DNA from: Heterobilharzia americana
Lineage: Eukaryota; Platyhelminthes; Trematoda; Strigeidida; Schistosomatidae
Length of the DNA: 64,000 nt
NCBI GenBank assembly: GCA_944470555.2
Contig: OX104127.1
Span: 31,201,661-31,265,660, forward strand
Direction: 5' to 3'
Position numbers and translations under genes: made by a program. This document shows positions 48,935 through 59,584 of the stretch, in pieces. Within the stretch, counting starts at the first letter, position 1. Each line of letters starts with the position of its first letter. Below the pieces are notes generated by a model that saw only the letters and a program-made list of their open reading frames with translations, was not told the origin of the DNA and ran no database searches.

Positions 48935-49971
48935 TCCACAGTGTGAGTAGCCTAGAAGTGTCAATCCCCCGCACGCTTCCAGTAGTACACGAGAAGCAAC
49001 CAAACATAATTTATCCTCCTCAATCCTGGCGCTTACCTAGCCTTCGCCTCCTGATATTAATATTAAACCTCTTACGCCTCACCCAACCTCTCACTCTGCA
49101 TTCATGACTAAGGCCATCGAAACCTCATTCCTAGTCCCTTAAAACCCCGCCATTAGTTTCGTGTAGGAGCTTTCAACATCCGTATTCTATGCCGAACTGG
49201 ACAGAAATCGTTGCTTGCAAGAACTCTGGAGTCTGTAGACATGGATCTGGGCTGCATCCCTCAGAAGTATACACAGGACATGAGTCTGGTTATGAAACTG
49301 GCCTTACCTAGCTCTAGTGATGAGTCTTCAAAATTCACCTTCAGAGTAGCTAGAGACCCGACGGTTAGCTCTCAAGGAAGAAAACATGAAATGGCTTCAG
49401 GTGTTTGATCATAGGTGTCTTCAAAGTATTGCTTATGTTTGGTAGGATCATTGTATGTGCAATATTGAGGTTAGGCGAAGGGTACTAGGTAAGATAGGCA
49501 TGTTGATTCACTAGGTTGTGAACCTGGCTTCAACATATGCTGTGCGAGCCAAACCACCACCCATCTTGACGTGTCACGCTACCATGCTACGGGAAATGGG
49601 ATTAGGTTGGAAGAGAATTTAGGGTTGACAGACCAAGACGTGGCACCAGTTGATGAAGTCTCTGACTGTTGATCTGAGTCATGTGTGTATATGCAGACGG
49701 CCTGTTTGGGATTCTGAAGACGAAATAAACCAGTAGTTGAGGACACTTGGTGACATGACTGAAAGTCGGTCACAATGGGACAGATGCATTCACTCCTTGA
49801 CATCATATAAAGCTTGAATATTCGCACTAACCATTAGCTTCAGATTTCCTATTCTGTTACTACTTTATCTTCCTTGATATCACTCTTCTTGTGTACTACT
49901 ATGAAGTGTGGCAACTTGGGCCAATTCACCTGTGTGCGGGGCTTCACGCTGATTTTCTCAGTCACTGTCAG

Positions 49972-50003
<32 letters not shown>
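48935..50003 (+). mobile_element. Non-LTR retrotransposon, internally deleted copy with TG tail
   Basis: A leader (48935-49150) is followed by the AP-endonuclease start VGAFNIRILCRTGQKSLLAR and SSKFTFRVARDPTVSSQG (to about 49375). The sequence then jumps to the post-RT segment DHRCLQSIAYVW, CNIEVRRRVLGKIG and PPPILTCHATM (49405-49600). The 3' part and UTR end in a (TG)n tract. All of the RT is missing, so an internal deletion joined the endonuclease directly to the C-terminus. It has the same family 3' end as 3090-3740 (+) and 11750-12140 (-), and the same endonuclease family as 17730-19900. Confidence 0.7.
49975..50003 (+). repeat. (GT)n microsatellite at retroelement 3' end
   Basis: About 14 GT units right after the 3' UTR of the element above. 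Confidence 0.85.
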
Positions 50004-50007
<4 letters not shown>

Positions 50008-51783
50008 CAAGCTTTCATTCATCAAAGCAACCAGGTTAAGTTCCTGTTGTTCACAGCACCTATATGTATATCGATTTAATTGTTCGTGTGGAACATAACA
50101 TATGGGCCGTACCAACAAAACACTGCTCACGGTAGTTAACCAGCATAAAAACGGGATCAAAGTCAATAAAAAGTTGTATTTTGAAACATTATTTTGTTAG
50201 GTCACTGTTAAAACGGGTTCCAATAGAGTTTCTTTGTATAGCAGAAGCTCTGTATACTCGCAAACGGAATCTTTAACATTGTATACATAAGACCTTCTTT
50301 CAGTCTATCCTGTCATCACAGACTTAGTTTCCCAACTCTCCAAGCTACTTTCATTCTCTCGGTTATAACCCGACTTCATTGACTTGAGAGAAATGTTTTA
50401 TTATCTTCTACAAATTACGTCATCGATGTGAGGGGAAACAGTCAATTTCCATTCTAGTTCAACCCAGAAAACTCATTATCCCATTCTTAGATACTTTCTT
50501 CAAATAACAGCTAGTCCAATAGAATGATCAGAATAGCTCTGCGTTAATCAAGCATATTCAATACATAGGTGTACCTATTCATCAAATTAGAATACGCTGC
50601 ATTTCCAGCTCACACTTCAAAATCTCTCCACCTCCTCAATCCTGCCGAAATCAAATAATCACCTGGTTAACAAATTTTACAACGTCATCCAACTGAGAAC
50701 AAGTTTGGAGAGTGAAAAAATATAGAACAACTTACAATGCATACTGAGAGTCGGTTATGTTGAGACAAGATAGTCAAAACCGTTCAGACATATATCTTAC
50801 TGCGCTGTACTGCTATACGACACGACGCTCAATCAGTCTTGACATGCTCATAGAACCTAACAACCTCGTCGCTAGGATAAACTGAACCACGCTAATGCAC
50901 TTGCTTAATTTAATACAACTGGCTCACATCATACTAAAGCACAAATTAGTTTGTTTGTTATCACCAAGATGTTAGTAATCCCTCTAGTCACAGCGTTTCA
51001 GTCACTGACGAATGGAGATGGGCGATTTCCTAAATGTCCGCTTCATTGACTTCAGATCTGCTTCCGTCTTGTCCGATATCATTCCTCTATTCACACATCT
51101 TATCGAGACATACTACAACCGTCGCAACTTCATTCAATCTAATCATCACATTTCAGTCAGTCAACTCATCAAAAACATCCAAATTGAATCGTATTACTGA
51201 CTGATTGACCTATCGACATTGTTGAAAGCATATGAGGGAGTGTATGGAAGGACGCTGGAATGATCAACGTGGCACAAATTCGTCATGAAATCACACCCCG
51301 ACTAGTTTGTTTAGAATTCAATGTGACAGTCTGATTGACCACACTTCTCAAATCGCCATATCTCTGAATTGAAGGGACTACTATTCGCATTTTCGCACTA
51401 TTCGCCAATTAGGTGTGTCACACAGTGAAACAGTATTATTTAAGCAATATTGTTTCACTGTGACACATGTGATAAACAGAATGAAATGGAATTACGATGT
51501 ATCACAGTGCCCATGTTTGTTCCTATATTTGCTACTGGTCTCTTTTTAGCGTAAGTTGACAGATGGTAAACTTCACTACATTGTTTGGACAAGATCAGGT
51601 TTGTCGTGTTTGTCATCTGCATATATTACATTCGAGGGTACTGAATACTGGTTGTGACAACAGAATGACACATATAACGGTCGAAGGTGCTGAATAGTTT
51701 TCTGTTTCCATAGTGTAATAGGCAAGTGAGTTAGAAATGACGCTAAGTGGCACGTAGCTTTGCATGGTGATGTCATAATCTTC

Positions 51784-51796
51784 ACAATGACTTGAT
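51784..51796. repeat. Target-site duplication of RTE (left arm, outer)
   Basis: ACAATGACTTGAT here and again at 55074-55086 flank the RTE. The same 13 bases occur once, uninterrupted, at 30779-30791. The right arm carries the same pair at 56806-56818 and 60096-60108. Confidence 0.88.
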
Positions 51797-52307
51797 TATT
51801 AATAGTCCCTTGGGTTCCTATTGGAACATAGGGCTTCAGTAGCACGTCTCCAGTGACCTCTGTTCTCTGAGATCTTTTGAACCTGGTTCCACGACAGCCC
51901 ACAACCTCTCATTTCCCCTCCCAAGACCTCCTCCATGTCACCCTCGGACGTCCAACTCGTCGCTTCCCATCGGGGTTCCACTAGAGGGCCTGATGGGTGA
52001 TGTCCTCAGTCGGCCTTCTCAGTGCATGCCCAATCCATCTCCACTTCCTCCTGCATATTTGTTGCGTGATAGGTTCTTGGTTGGTTCGTTCCCAAAGCAC
52101 CTTGTTGCTTATTCTTACTATTCTGGCCATCTGATCTTCAGTAGCGAGCGTAAGCAGTTGTTGGTGAATGTGTGTAGTTTATTGGAAATCCCTTTCGTGG
52201 CGCGCCAAGTCTTCGAGCCATACAGAAGCACTGACTTGACGTTGGTGTTGAAAATCCGGATCTTTTTCTACATGCTGAGTGCAGAAGATCTCCACACTGG
52301 TTTCAGG

Positions 52308-53525
52308 CTAATGAACGCCTGTCTTGCTTTTCCGATTCTGACTGGATTTGACATCCTCGTCTGTTCCTGTGCTGCCTGTAGTTGAAACAGCGCTGCCTAG
52401 ATAGGTGAAAGAGGCTACTTCCTTCAAGTTTCTCCCGTTGACGGTGATTGGAGTTTGTTGTTGTTGTTGATGGTGGTGGTGCGGTATCTTCATCACCTCT
52501 GTCTTCTCTATATTCACTTGAAGTCCCGTCTTAGCTGCCTCTTCTACCAACTCGTTAGTTTTTGCCTGTAGATCTTCAAGTTTGTGTGACATCAGGCACA
52601 AGTCATCGTTGGCGAAATCCAAGTCTTCTGGGTTCGTTTCCGCAGTCCAGCGTATCCCCCTCTTCTCACAACTCCCCACTGTTTGCTGCATGATCCAGTC
52701 CACCACAATCAGGAATGTCATGGGTGATATTAGGTAACCTTGTTTCACTCCTGTCTTCACTTCAAAAGCATCACTGAGCTTCCCATTGTGAAGTACTTGT
52801 CATGTGGCATTTTCATATAGTTGTTGAATGAGGCTGATAACGGTTTGTGGTACTCCGTAGTAGTGAAGCAGTTTCCAAATTACCTATTCTTTGACGCTGT
52901 CAAAGGCCTTCTCAAGGTCGATGAAGTTGAGGTAGAGAGCTGATTGCCATTCTATGCTCTGTTCTATGATGATGCGTAGCGTAGAGTTGCAATCTGGCAC
53001 ATGATTTGCACTTCCTGAAGCCTGCCTGTTCCGGTCGTAGTTTTGAGTGCAGTGCATCCTTAAGCCTCTCCAGGTTGATGTAGCTTAATATTTTACTTGC
53101 TCCGGGTGGACAGGAGAATGATTCCGCGCCAGTTCTTGCAAACACTGAGGTCTCCCTTCTTCGGCAGTTTGACAAGGTAACCCTTCTTCCAAGCAACAGA
53201 CAGGTACCTTCTCTTCCTTCCACACCTTCTGCAATAGTGGTGTGAGCATGTCTGCTGTTGTCTCTGCATCTGTTCTCAGTGCTTCTGGCGGTATCCCATC
53301 TGGTCCTGCTGCTTTCCCGCATTTCAGTAGCTTTATGGCGTTCAGGGCTTCCATTTTCGTTGGGGCATTTATGTTCACTTGTAATTCAGCGGCTGCAGGT
53401 GGTATTTCTGGACGAAGTGCAGGTGGTGGTCGATTCAAGAGCTTCTTGAAGTGGTCAGCCCATCGTTTCCTTTGTTTCTCTTCCTTCGTAATTAAATTTC
53501 CGTCATCATCTTTTATTGGTTTCAT
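52308..53525 (-). pseudogene. RTE reverse transcriptase, frameshifted (left arm)
   Basis: Blocks in order on the minus strand: KPIKDDDGNLITKEEKQRKR; GKAAGPDGIPPEAL (RT motif 1); KNWRGIILLS and INLERLKDALHSKLRPEQAG after a frameshift; FIDLEKAFDSV (motif A, with Asp); KTGVKQGYLISPMTFLIVVD (motif B); and LDFANDDLCLMSH (motif C, normally FADD, here with one extra residue). A stop follows FDSVKE. Broken, not functional. Confidence 0.85.
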
Positions 53526-54012
53526 CTGTGTTGATCTCTTCCCTGCCAGATAGCAACCTGGTTATTTGATACAATGTCGTCGGGTCTCCGTCTCTCCTAC
53601 CTGCAGCCTGTTCTGCTTCACTTGCCAGTGTTTCGTAGAAGTGTCTTTTGTCTTTGCGTGCACTCTTCTTCGCTTCTTTGTCCAGTGTTTTATACATCGT
53701 GCTCAGTTCTTCCTGTCGCTGAGCATCTTTGCACTGGTTTATCTTCTGCTTCACCATCCTCCTCTCCCTGCTCTATCAGCTTCCATGTACCCGTCGAGAT
53801 CCATTCCTTGTCTTCTTTCTTCTTCCTTCCTAATACAGCTGTGCAGGTTTCTTTCCACATCTCTTTCAAAAACTTCCAGTGTTCTTCCACACAGGTTTCT
53901 TCAGGGATCTTCCTCGATATCTCCCATTTTGTCTTGATGGCTGACTGATGTGAAGATCTCCTTTGTAGTTTCATCCTTCAGTTTCCGAGTGTTGTACTTG
54001 AATTGAGGTCTA

Positions 54013-54820
54013 TCACCAGCTTCCTTGAAGGCTTTTAACTTGATTTGGAAGGTTCCTTGCACTAGATGGTGAGTGGTGTGAACCTACATCTGCTCCTCCT
54101 CTTGACCTTGTGTCAAGTAGACTGCGTCTCCATTTTCTTGAGATTGAGATAAAGTCGATTTGATTTTTAGTGTGTCCATCTGGTGAAATCCATGTCGCTC
54201 GCTTTGTGGATATCTTTGTGCCTGAACACACTGCCTCCAATCACCAAATCGTTGAATGCGCGGAATTCTGCAAACAATTCTCCATTCTCATTCATTTCAC
54301 CTAGCGCCTCTCGACCCATGGTTATTTCTCTTCCCGTGTTGTCCTCTCCCAGTTTGGCATTCATGTCGCCCATTAGAATTTTGATATCGCCAACTGACGT
54401 CTTGTCCAGTGTTGATTGAAGTTGTCTGTAGAATTCCTCCTTTTTCTCTTGATCTGCATTATTTGTAGGTGCATAGCATTGTATGATTGTGACCTTCCTT
54501 CTTTTTGAGTTGAATCTTGCTGTCATGATCCTGGAGGAGATTGGTTCCCACTGCATGAGAGCCTTCGATGCTCTTGAAAACATCATGATAGCCACTCCAA
54601 AACTCAGTGTGCTCGTGGTTGTCGTCTGGGTGACAATATCGGAGTAGATTATTGATTCTCCAGTTGACAGTTTGGAGAGTCCACTCCCATTCCATCTGCT
54701 TTCGCAAATCCCAAGCACTTCGATGTTATACCTTCTCATCTCCTTTGCAATCTGAGCTGCCTTACTGGGTTCAAACATCGTGCGGACATTCCATGTCCCC
54801 ACGTTTACTTTCGCTTTCAT
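54013..54820 (-). pseudogene. RTE AP-endonuclease, frameshifted (left arm)
   Basis: Starts MKAKVNVGTWNVRTM (Asn11 in the first motif), then CESRWNGSG, QCYAPTNNAD and MGDMNAKLGED, all conserved apurinic-endonuclease motifs. Near DFTRWTH the frame breaks and continues in another frame as HTKNQIDFISIS, then GADVGSHH. The second half is therefore out of frame by one shift. The element copies itself by target-primed reverse transcription when intact; this one cannot. Confidence 0.87.
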
Positions 54821-55566
54821 CGAGAGAGAGAAGATACATCGGCCAATTGGCTTCCCAAAGGCAGGCTTTCACCAACTGGCGTCATTTCGCCTCTCCGATT
54901 CCAGCAGGGAATAAGTTTGTTTTCATTTTTTATATTTTGTTTGTGCTTTGAAGTTTCTTTAGCGGTTAGATTTGTTTTCCGGGGTAGGGTTGCTAGCCCT
55001 ATGCCCAACCTTCCCTCTTTACCCGGGCTTAGGACCGGCTAGTAACTAGTGAACTAGTTAACCAGGCGAGGTTACAATGACTTGATAAACACCATTTATT
55101 TCTACTATACAAAATTAAGTACAATAATTATGTAGTTAAAAAACAAGATATTCAGTGAAGAGGACTCTTTTCAACGAATTTATTCCCAAGCTGTACATTC
55201 GTATATATATGATATTTAAAGACTGTAATCCGTGAGGAAGATTTAACTGAAATAATGGGGGGTTGAAACAATAATAATGATGGTGGTGATAATTATAATG
55301 TTGATAGTTGATGACATAAAGGTGGAATGGTAACATAAAGGGGTTACGTAAGACTTTCAAATCGTTTATAAAGTGCATGTAGATTAAGAGGGGTGAGAAC
55401 GTTAATAAACAATCAAAGGATTAGGTCATATAAATGAGACATGTTAATTGGAGTAAATTGAAAATATTTTGTTAAAAGTTGCGATAATTAGGAAGATCAC
55501 ATGAAATAGTACCGGAAACAAATAAATACAAAGAACAAAGTGATAATGACATAATTTTTTCAAATA

Positions 55567-56760
55567 CCATATATATACGATTGTACAGCTTGAAAATTAA
55601 TTCCTTGAAAAGAGTCTCTTCGCTGAATGTCTTGTTCTTGATGTTACAATGGGAATTATTAAATTATTAAAAAGATACAAGAACCCAATGACGATGAAAG
55701 AACTCAATGGGTTTCTATGCTTTTCTGTCAAACATGTTTTGGTGAAAACTGAGATTACTTTCCTCGAAATTTGTGTTGATAGAAATGAATATCCGAAACT
55801 GTTCTGGAAAGCACTTAGGAGAAACCATATCCCACCCAATTCTAAAACACTGAAGCGTCACGCACTTAATCGTACTGATGCCATTAGCTCTCGTATTGTT
55901 GAGTTAAAACGAAATATATCCAAGAGAAATCATGCCCTTTATGAGTTATCCACTGATGAACGCAATCAGTTTGAGGAGTATGTCATTGCAGTCGTAGAAA
56001 ATCAGTCTCAGTTGGCCAATCTTAAACACTGCGATGGTCTGAAGCCAGTTGAAATGGAAAGTAAATTTCCGAATAATCCAGAAAAATATGTATTGAAACA
56101 CTGTCATGTTAGTCTTTTGACAATTCAAATGCAAGCCCTATCACTGGGCCCAAAGTTTTGCAGCAGTGCATCCAAGGTTAACAGATTATATACCCAAGCA
56201 CAATTCAAAAATTTAATCAGCCAGACTGTCGGTCTTACGCCTGCATCACCGAAAGAATTTCAGCATTTCAAGTCCACTGTTCTGGACTATTGTCATCAAT
56301 TTACCAACTCCAAAATAAGTTCTAGCTCTTTATTAACTAAGGACAATATACAACAGCTACAACTAATCAAAGATAACAGGGATATTATCATAAGCCGTCC
56401 TGATAAGGGAGGAGGCGTTATCCTAATGAATCCTCAGGAGTATATTGATAAACTTTCCGTTATCCGCTTTGATCCCACTGAGTTTATCAACGTTCTCACC
56501 CCTCTTAATCTACATGCACTTTATAAACGATTTGAAAGTCTTACGTAACCCCTTTATGTTACCATTCCACCTTTATGTCATCAACTATCAACATTATAAT
56601 TATCACCACCATCATTATTATTGTTTCAACCCCCCATTATTTCAGTTAAATCTTCCTCACGGATTACAGTCTTTAAATATCATATATATACGAATGTACA
56701 GCTTGGGAATAAATTCGTTGAAAAGAGTCCTCTTCACTGAATATCTTGTTTTTTAACTAC
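55567..56760 (+). mobile_element. Penelope-like element, truncated, flanked by direct terminal repeats
   Basis: A terminal repeat at 55567-55640 (TATATACGATTGTACAGCTT...) is followed at once by a long frame (55649-56548) and then a second, direct copy of the repeat at 56676-56752. A third, inverted copy lies at 55140-55215. Direct and inverted terminal repeats together are typical of Penelope-like elements. The RT core and GIY-YIG domain are missing. Confidence 0.7.
55649..56548 (+). pseudogene. Penelope-like ORF, N-terminal part with first RT motif (299 codons)
   Basis: Longest open frame in the window. The N-terminal half is helical and charged (FWKALRRNHIPPNSKTLKRH, SSRIVELKRNISKRNHALYE). 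Near residues 246-266 it reads IIISRPDKGGGVILMNPQEY, the D-K-G-G motif that opens Penelope-type reverse transcriptases, followed by IDKL. About 15 residues later it enters the palindrome arm and stops (NVLTPLNLHALYKRFESLT). The polymerase palm, thumb and GIY-YIG are lost, so it is a truncated element despite having no internal stops. The absence of stops suggests youth or chance. Confidence 0.75.
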
Positions 56761-57071
56761 ATAATTATTGTACTTAATTTTGTATAGTAGAAATAAATGG
56801 TGTTTATCAAGTCATTGTAACCTCGCCTGGTTAACTAGTTCACTAGTTACTAGCCGGTCCTAAGCCCGGGTAAAGAGGGAAGGTTGGGCATAGGGCTAGC
56901 AACCCTACCCCGGAAAACAAATCTAACCGCTAAAGAAACTTCAAAGCACAAACAAAATATAAAAAATGAAAACAAACTTATTCCCTGCTGGAATCGGAGA
57001 GGCGAAATGACGCCAGTTGGTGAAAGCCTGCCTTCGGGAAGCCAATTGGCCGATGTATCTTCTCTCTCTCG

Positions 57072-57879
57072 ATGAAAGCGAAAGTAAACGTGGGGACATG
57101 GAATGTCCGCACGATGTTTGAACCCAGTAAGGCAGCTCAGATTGCAAAGGAGATGAGAAGGTATAACATCGAAGTGCTTGGGATTTGCGAAAGCAGATGG
57201 AATGGGAGTGGACTCTCCAAACTGTCAACTGGAGAATCAATAATCTACTCCGATATTGTCACCCAGACGACAACCACGAGCACACTGAGTTTTGGAGTGG
57301 CTATCATGATGTTTTCAAGAGCATCGAAGGCTCTCATGCAGTGGGAACCAATCTCCTCCAGGATCATGACAGCAAGATTCAACTCAAAAAGAAGGAAGGT
57401 CACAATCATACAATGCTATGCACCTACAAATAATGCAGATCAAGAGAAAAAGGAGGAATTCTACAGACAACTTCAATCAACACTGGACAAGACGTCAGTT
57501 GGCGATATCAAAATTCTAATGGGCGACATGAATGCCAAACTGGGAGAGGACAACACGGGAAGAGAAATAACCATGGGTCGAGAGGCGCTAGGTGAAATGA
57601 ATGAGAATGGAGAATTGTTTGCAGAATTCCGCGCATTCAACGATTTGGTGATTGGAGGCAGTGTGTTCAGGCACAAAGATATCCACAAAGCGAGCGACAT
57701 GGATTTCACCAGATGGACACACTAAAAATCAAATCGACTTTATCTCAATCTCAAGAAAATGGAGACGCAGTCTACTTGACACAAGGTCAAGAGGAGGAGC
57801 AGATGTAGGTTCACACCACTCACCATCTAGTGCAAGGAACCTTCCAAATCAAGTTAAAAGCCTTCAAGGAAGCTGGTGA
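57072..57879 (+). pseudogene. RTE AP-endonuclease, frameshifted (right arm)
   Basis: Same motifs and the same frame break as 54013-54820: GTWNVRTM, ESRWNGSG, MGDMNAKLG, then a shift near 57705 into NQIDFISISRKWRR and GADVGSHH. Confidence 0.87.
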
Positions 57880-58366
57880 TAGACCTCAATTCAAGTACAA
57901 CACTCGGAAACTGAAGGATGAAACTACAAAGGAGATCTTCACATCAGTCAGCCATCAAGACAAAATGGGAGATATCGAGGAAGATCCCTGAAGAAACCTG
58001 TGTGGAAGAACACTGGAAGTTTTTGAAAGAGATGTGGAAAGAAACCTGCACAGCTGTATTAGGAAGGAAGAAGAAAGAAGACAAGGAATGGATCTCGACG
58101 GGTACATGGAAGCTGATAGAGCAGGGAGAGGAGGATGGTGAAGCAGAAGATAAACCAGTGCAAAGATGCTCAGCGACAGGAAGAACTGAGCACGATGTAT
58201 AAAACACTGGACAAAGAAGCGAAGAAGAGTGCACGCAAAGACAAAAGACACTTCTACGAAACACTGGCAAGTGAAGCAGAACAGGCTGCAGGTAGGAGAG
58301 ACGGAGACCCGACGACATTGTATCAAATAACCAGGTTGCTATCTGGCAGGGAAGAGATCAACACAG

Positions 58367-59584
58367 ATGAAACCAATAAAAGATGATGACGGAAATTTAA
58401 TTACGAAGGAAGAGAAACAAAGGAAACGATGGGCTGACCACTTCAAGAAGCTCTTGAATCGACCACCACCTGCACTTCGTCCAGAAATACCACTTGCAGC
58501 CGCTGAATTACAAGTGAACATAAATGCCCCAACGAAAATGGAAGCCCTGAACGCCATAAAGCTACTGAAATGCGGGAAAGCAGCAGGACCAGATGGGATA
58601 CCGCCAGAAGCACTGAGAACAGATGCAGAGACAACAGCAGACATGCTCACACCACTATTGCAGAAGGTGTGGAAGGAAGAGAAGGTACCTGTCTGTTGCT
58701 TGGAAGAAGGGTTACCTTGTCAAACTGCCGAAGAAGGGAGACCTCAGTGTTTGCAAGAACTGGCGCGGAATCATTCTCCTGTCCACCCGGAGCAAGTAAA
58801 ATATTAAGCTACATCAACCTGGAGAGGCTTAAGGATGCACTGCACTCAAAACTACGACCGGAACAGGCAGGCTTCAGGAAGTGCAAATCATGTGCCAGAT
58901 TGCAACTCTACGCTACGCATCATCATAGAACAGAGCATAGAATGGCAATCAGCTCTCTACCTCAACTTCATCGACCTTGAGAAGGCCTTTGACAGCGTCA
59001 AAGAATAGGTAATTTGGAAACTGCTTCACTACTACGGAGTACCACAAACCGTTATCAGCCTCATTCAACAACTATATGAAAATGCCACATGACAAGTACT
59101 TCACAATGGGAAGCTCAGTGATGCTTTTGAAGTGAAGACAGGAGTGAAACAAGGTTACCTAATATCACCCATGACATTCCTGATTGTGGTGGACTGGATC
59201 ATGCAGCAAACAGTGGGGAGTTGTGAGAAGAGGGGGATACGCTGGACTGCGGAAACGAACCCAGAAGACTTGGATTTCGCCAACGATGACTTGTGCCTGA
59301 TGTCACACAAACTTGAAGATCTACAGGCAAAAACTAACGAGTTGGTGGAAGAGGCAGCTAAGACGGGACTTCAAGTGAATATAGAGAAGACAGAGGTGAT
59401 GAAGATACCGCACCACCACCATCAACAACAACAACAAACTCCAATCACCGTCAACGGGAGAAACTTGAAGGAAGTAGCCTCTTTCACCTATCTAGGCAGC
59501 GCTGTTTCAACTACAGGCAGCACAGGAACAGACGAGGATGTCAAATCCAGTCAGAATCGGAAAAGCAAGACAGGCGTTCATTAG
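58367..59584 (+). pseudogene. RTE reverse transcriptase, frameshifted (right arm)
   Basis: Same blocks as 52308-53525 with one visible coding difference (PLAAAEL here, PPAAAEL there). The HHHHQQQQQ run near 59411-59440 is the source of the CAA expansion in the 27.2-kb copy. Confidence 0.85.

Larger units (their letters stand above)
51797..55073 (-). mobile_element. RTE (SR2-like) element, complete length, 3277 bp, frameshifted
   Basis: Full-length insertion with exact 13-bp target-site duplications. The 5' leader is at 55073-54821. Then come endonuclease, linker, RT and C-terminus, and a 3' end GGAACCCAAGGGACTATTAA with a short ATT-type tail. Frameshifts separate the coding blocks, so it cannot make a single polyprotein. 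It is nearly identical to its mirror copy at 56819-60095. Confidence 0.9.
50653..55402. repeat. Left arm of giant inverted repeat
   Basis: Every base x here has its complement at 111892 minus x, with no net indel; reading-frame coordinates mirror exactly about 55946. Contents from outside in: about 200 bp unknown, U part 1 (50862-51796), the RTE element (51797-55073, minus), U part 2 (55074-55135), and a Penelope terminal repeat (55136-55402). The mirror copies differ at only a few positions by eye. The outer edge is where the sequence after CACCTGGTTAACAAATTTTA diverges; the inner edge is near 55402. Confidence 0.9.

Noticed and set aside
48601..49107. Three overlapping frames with long Ile/Tyr runs
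   Set aside because: Created by the (TA)n tract, which has no stops in these frames.
53566..53948. 123- and 124-codon plus-strand frames (and mirror copies at 57944-58326)
   Set aside because: Antisense shadows of the RTE linker and RT coding region. The same happens at 52000-52385 and 59507-59899.
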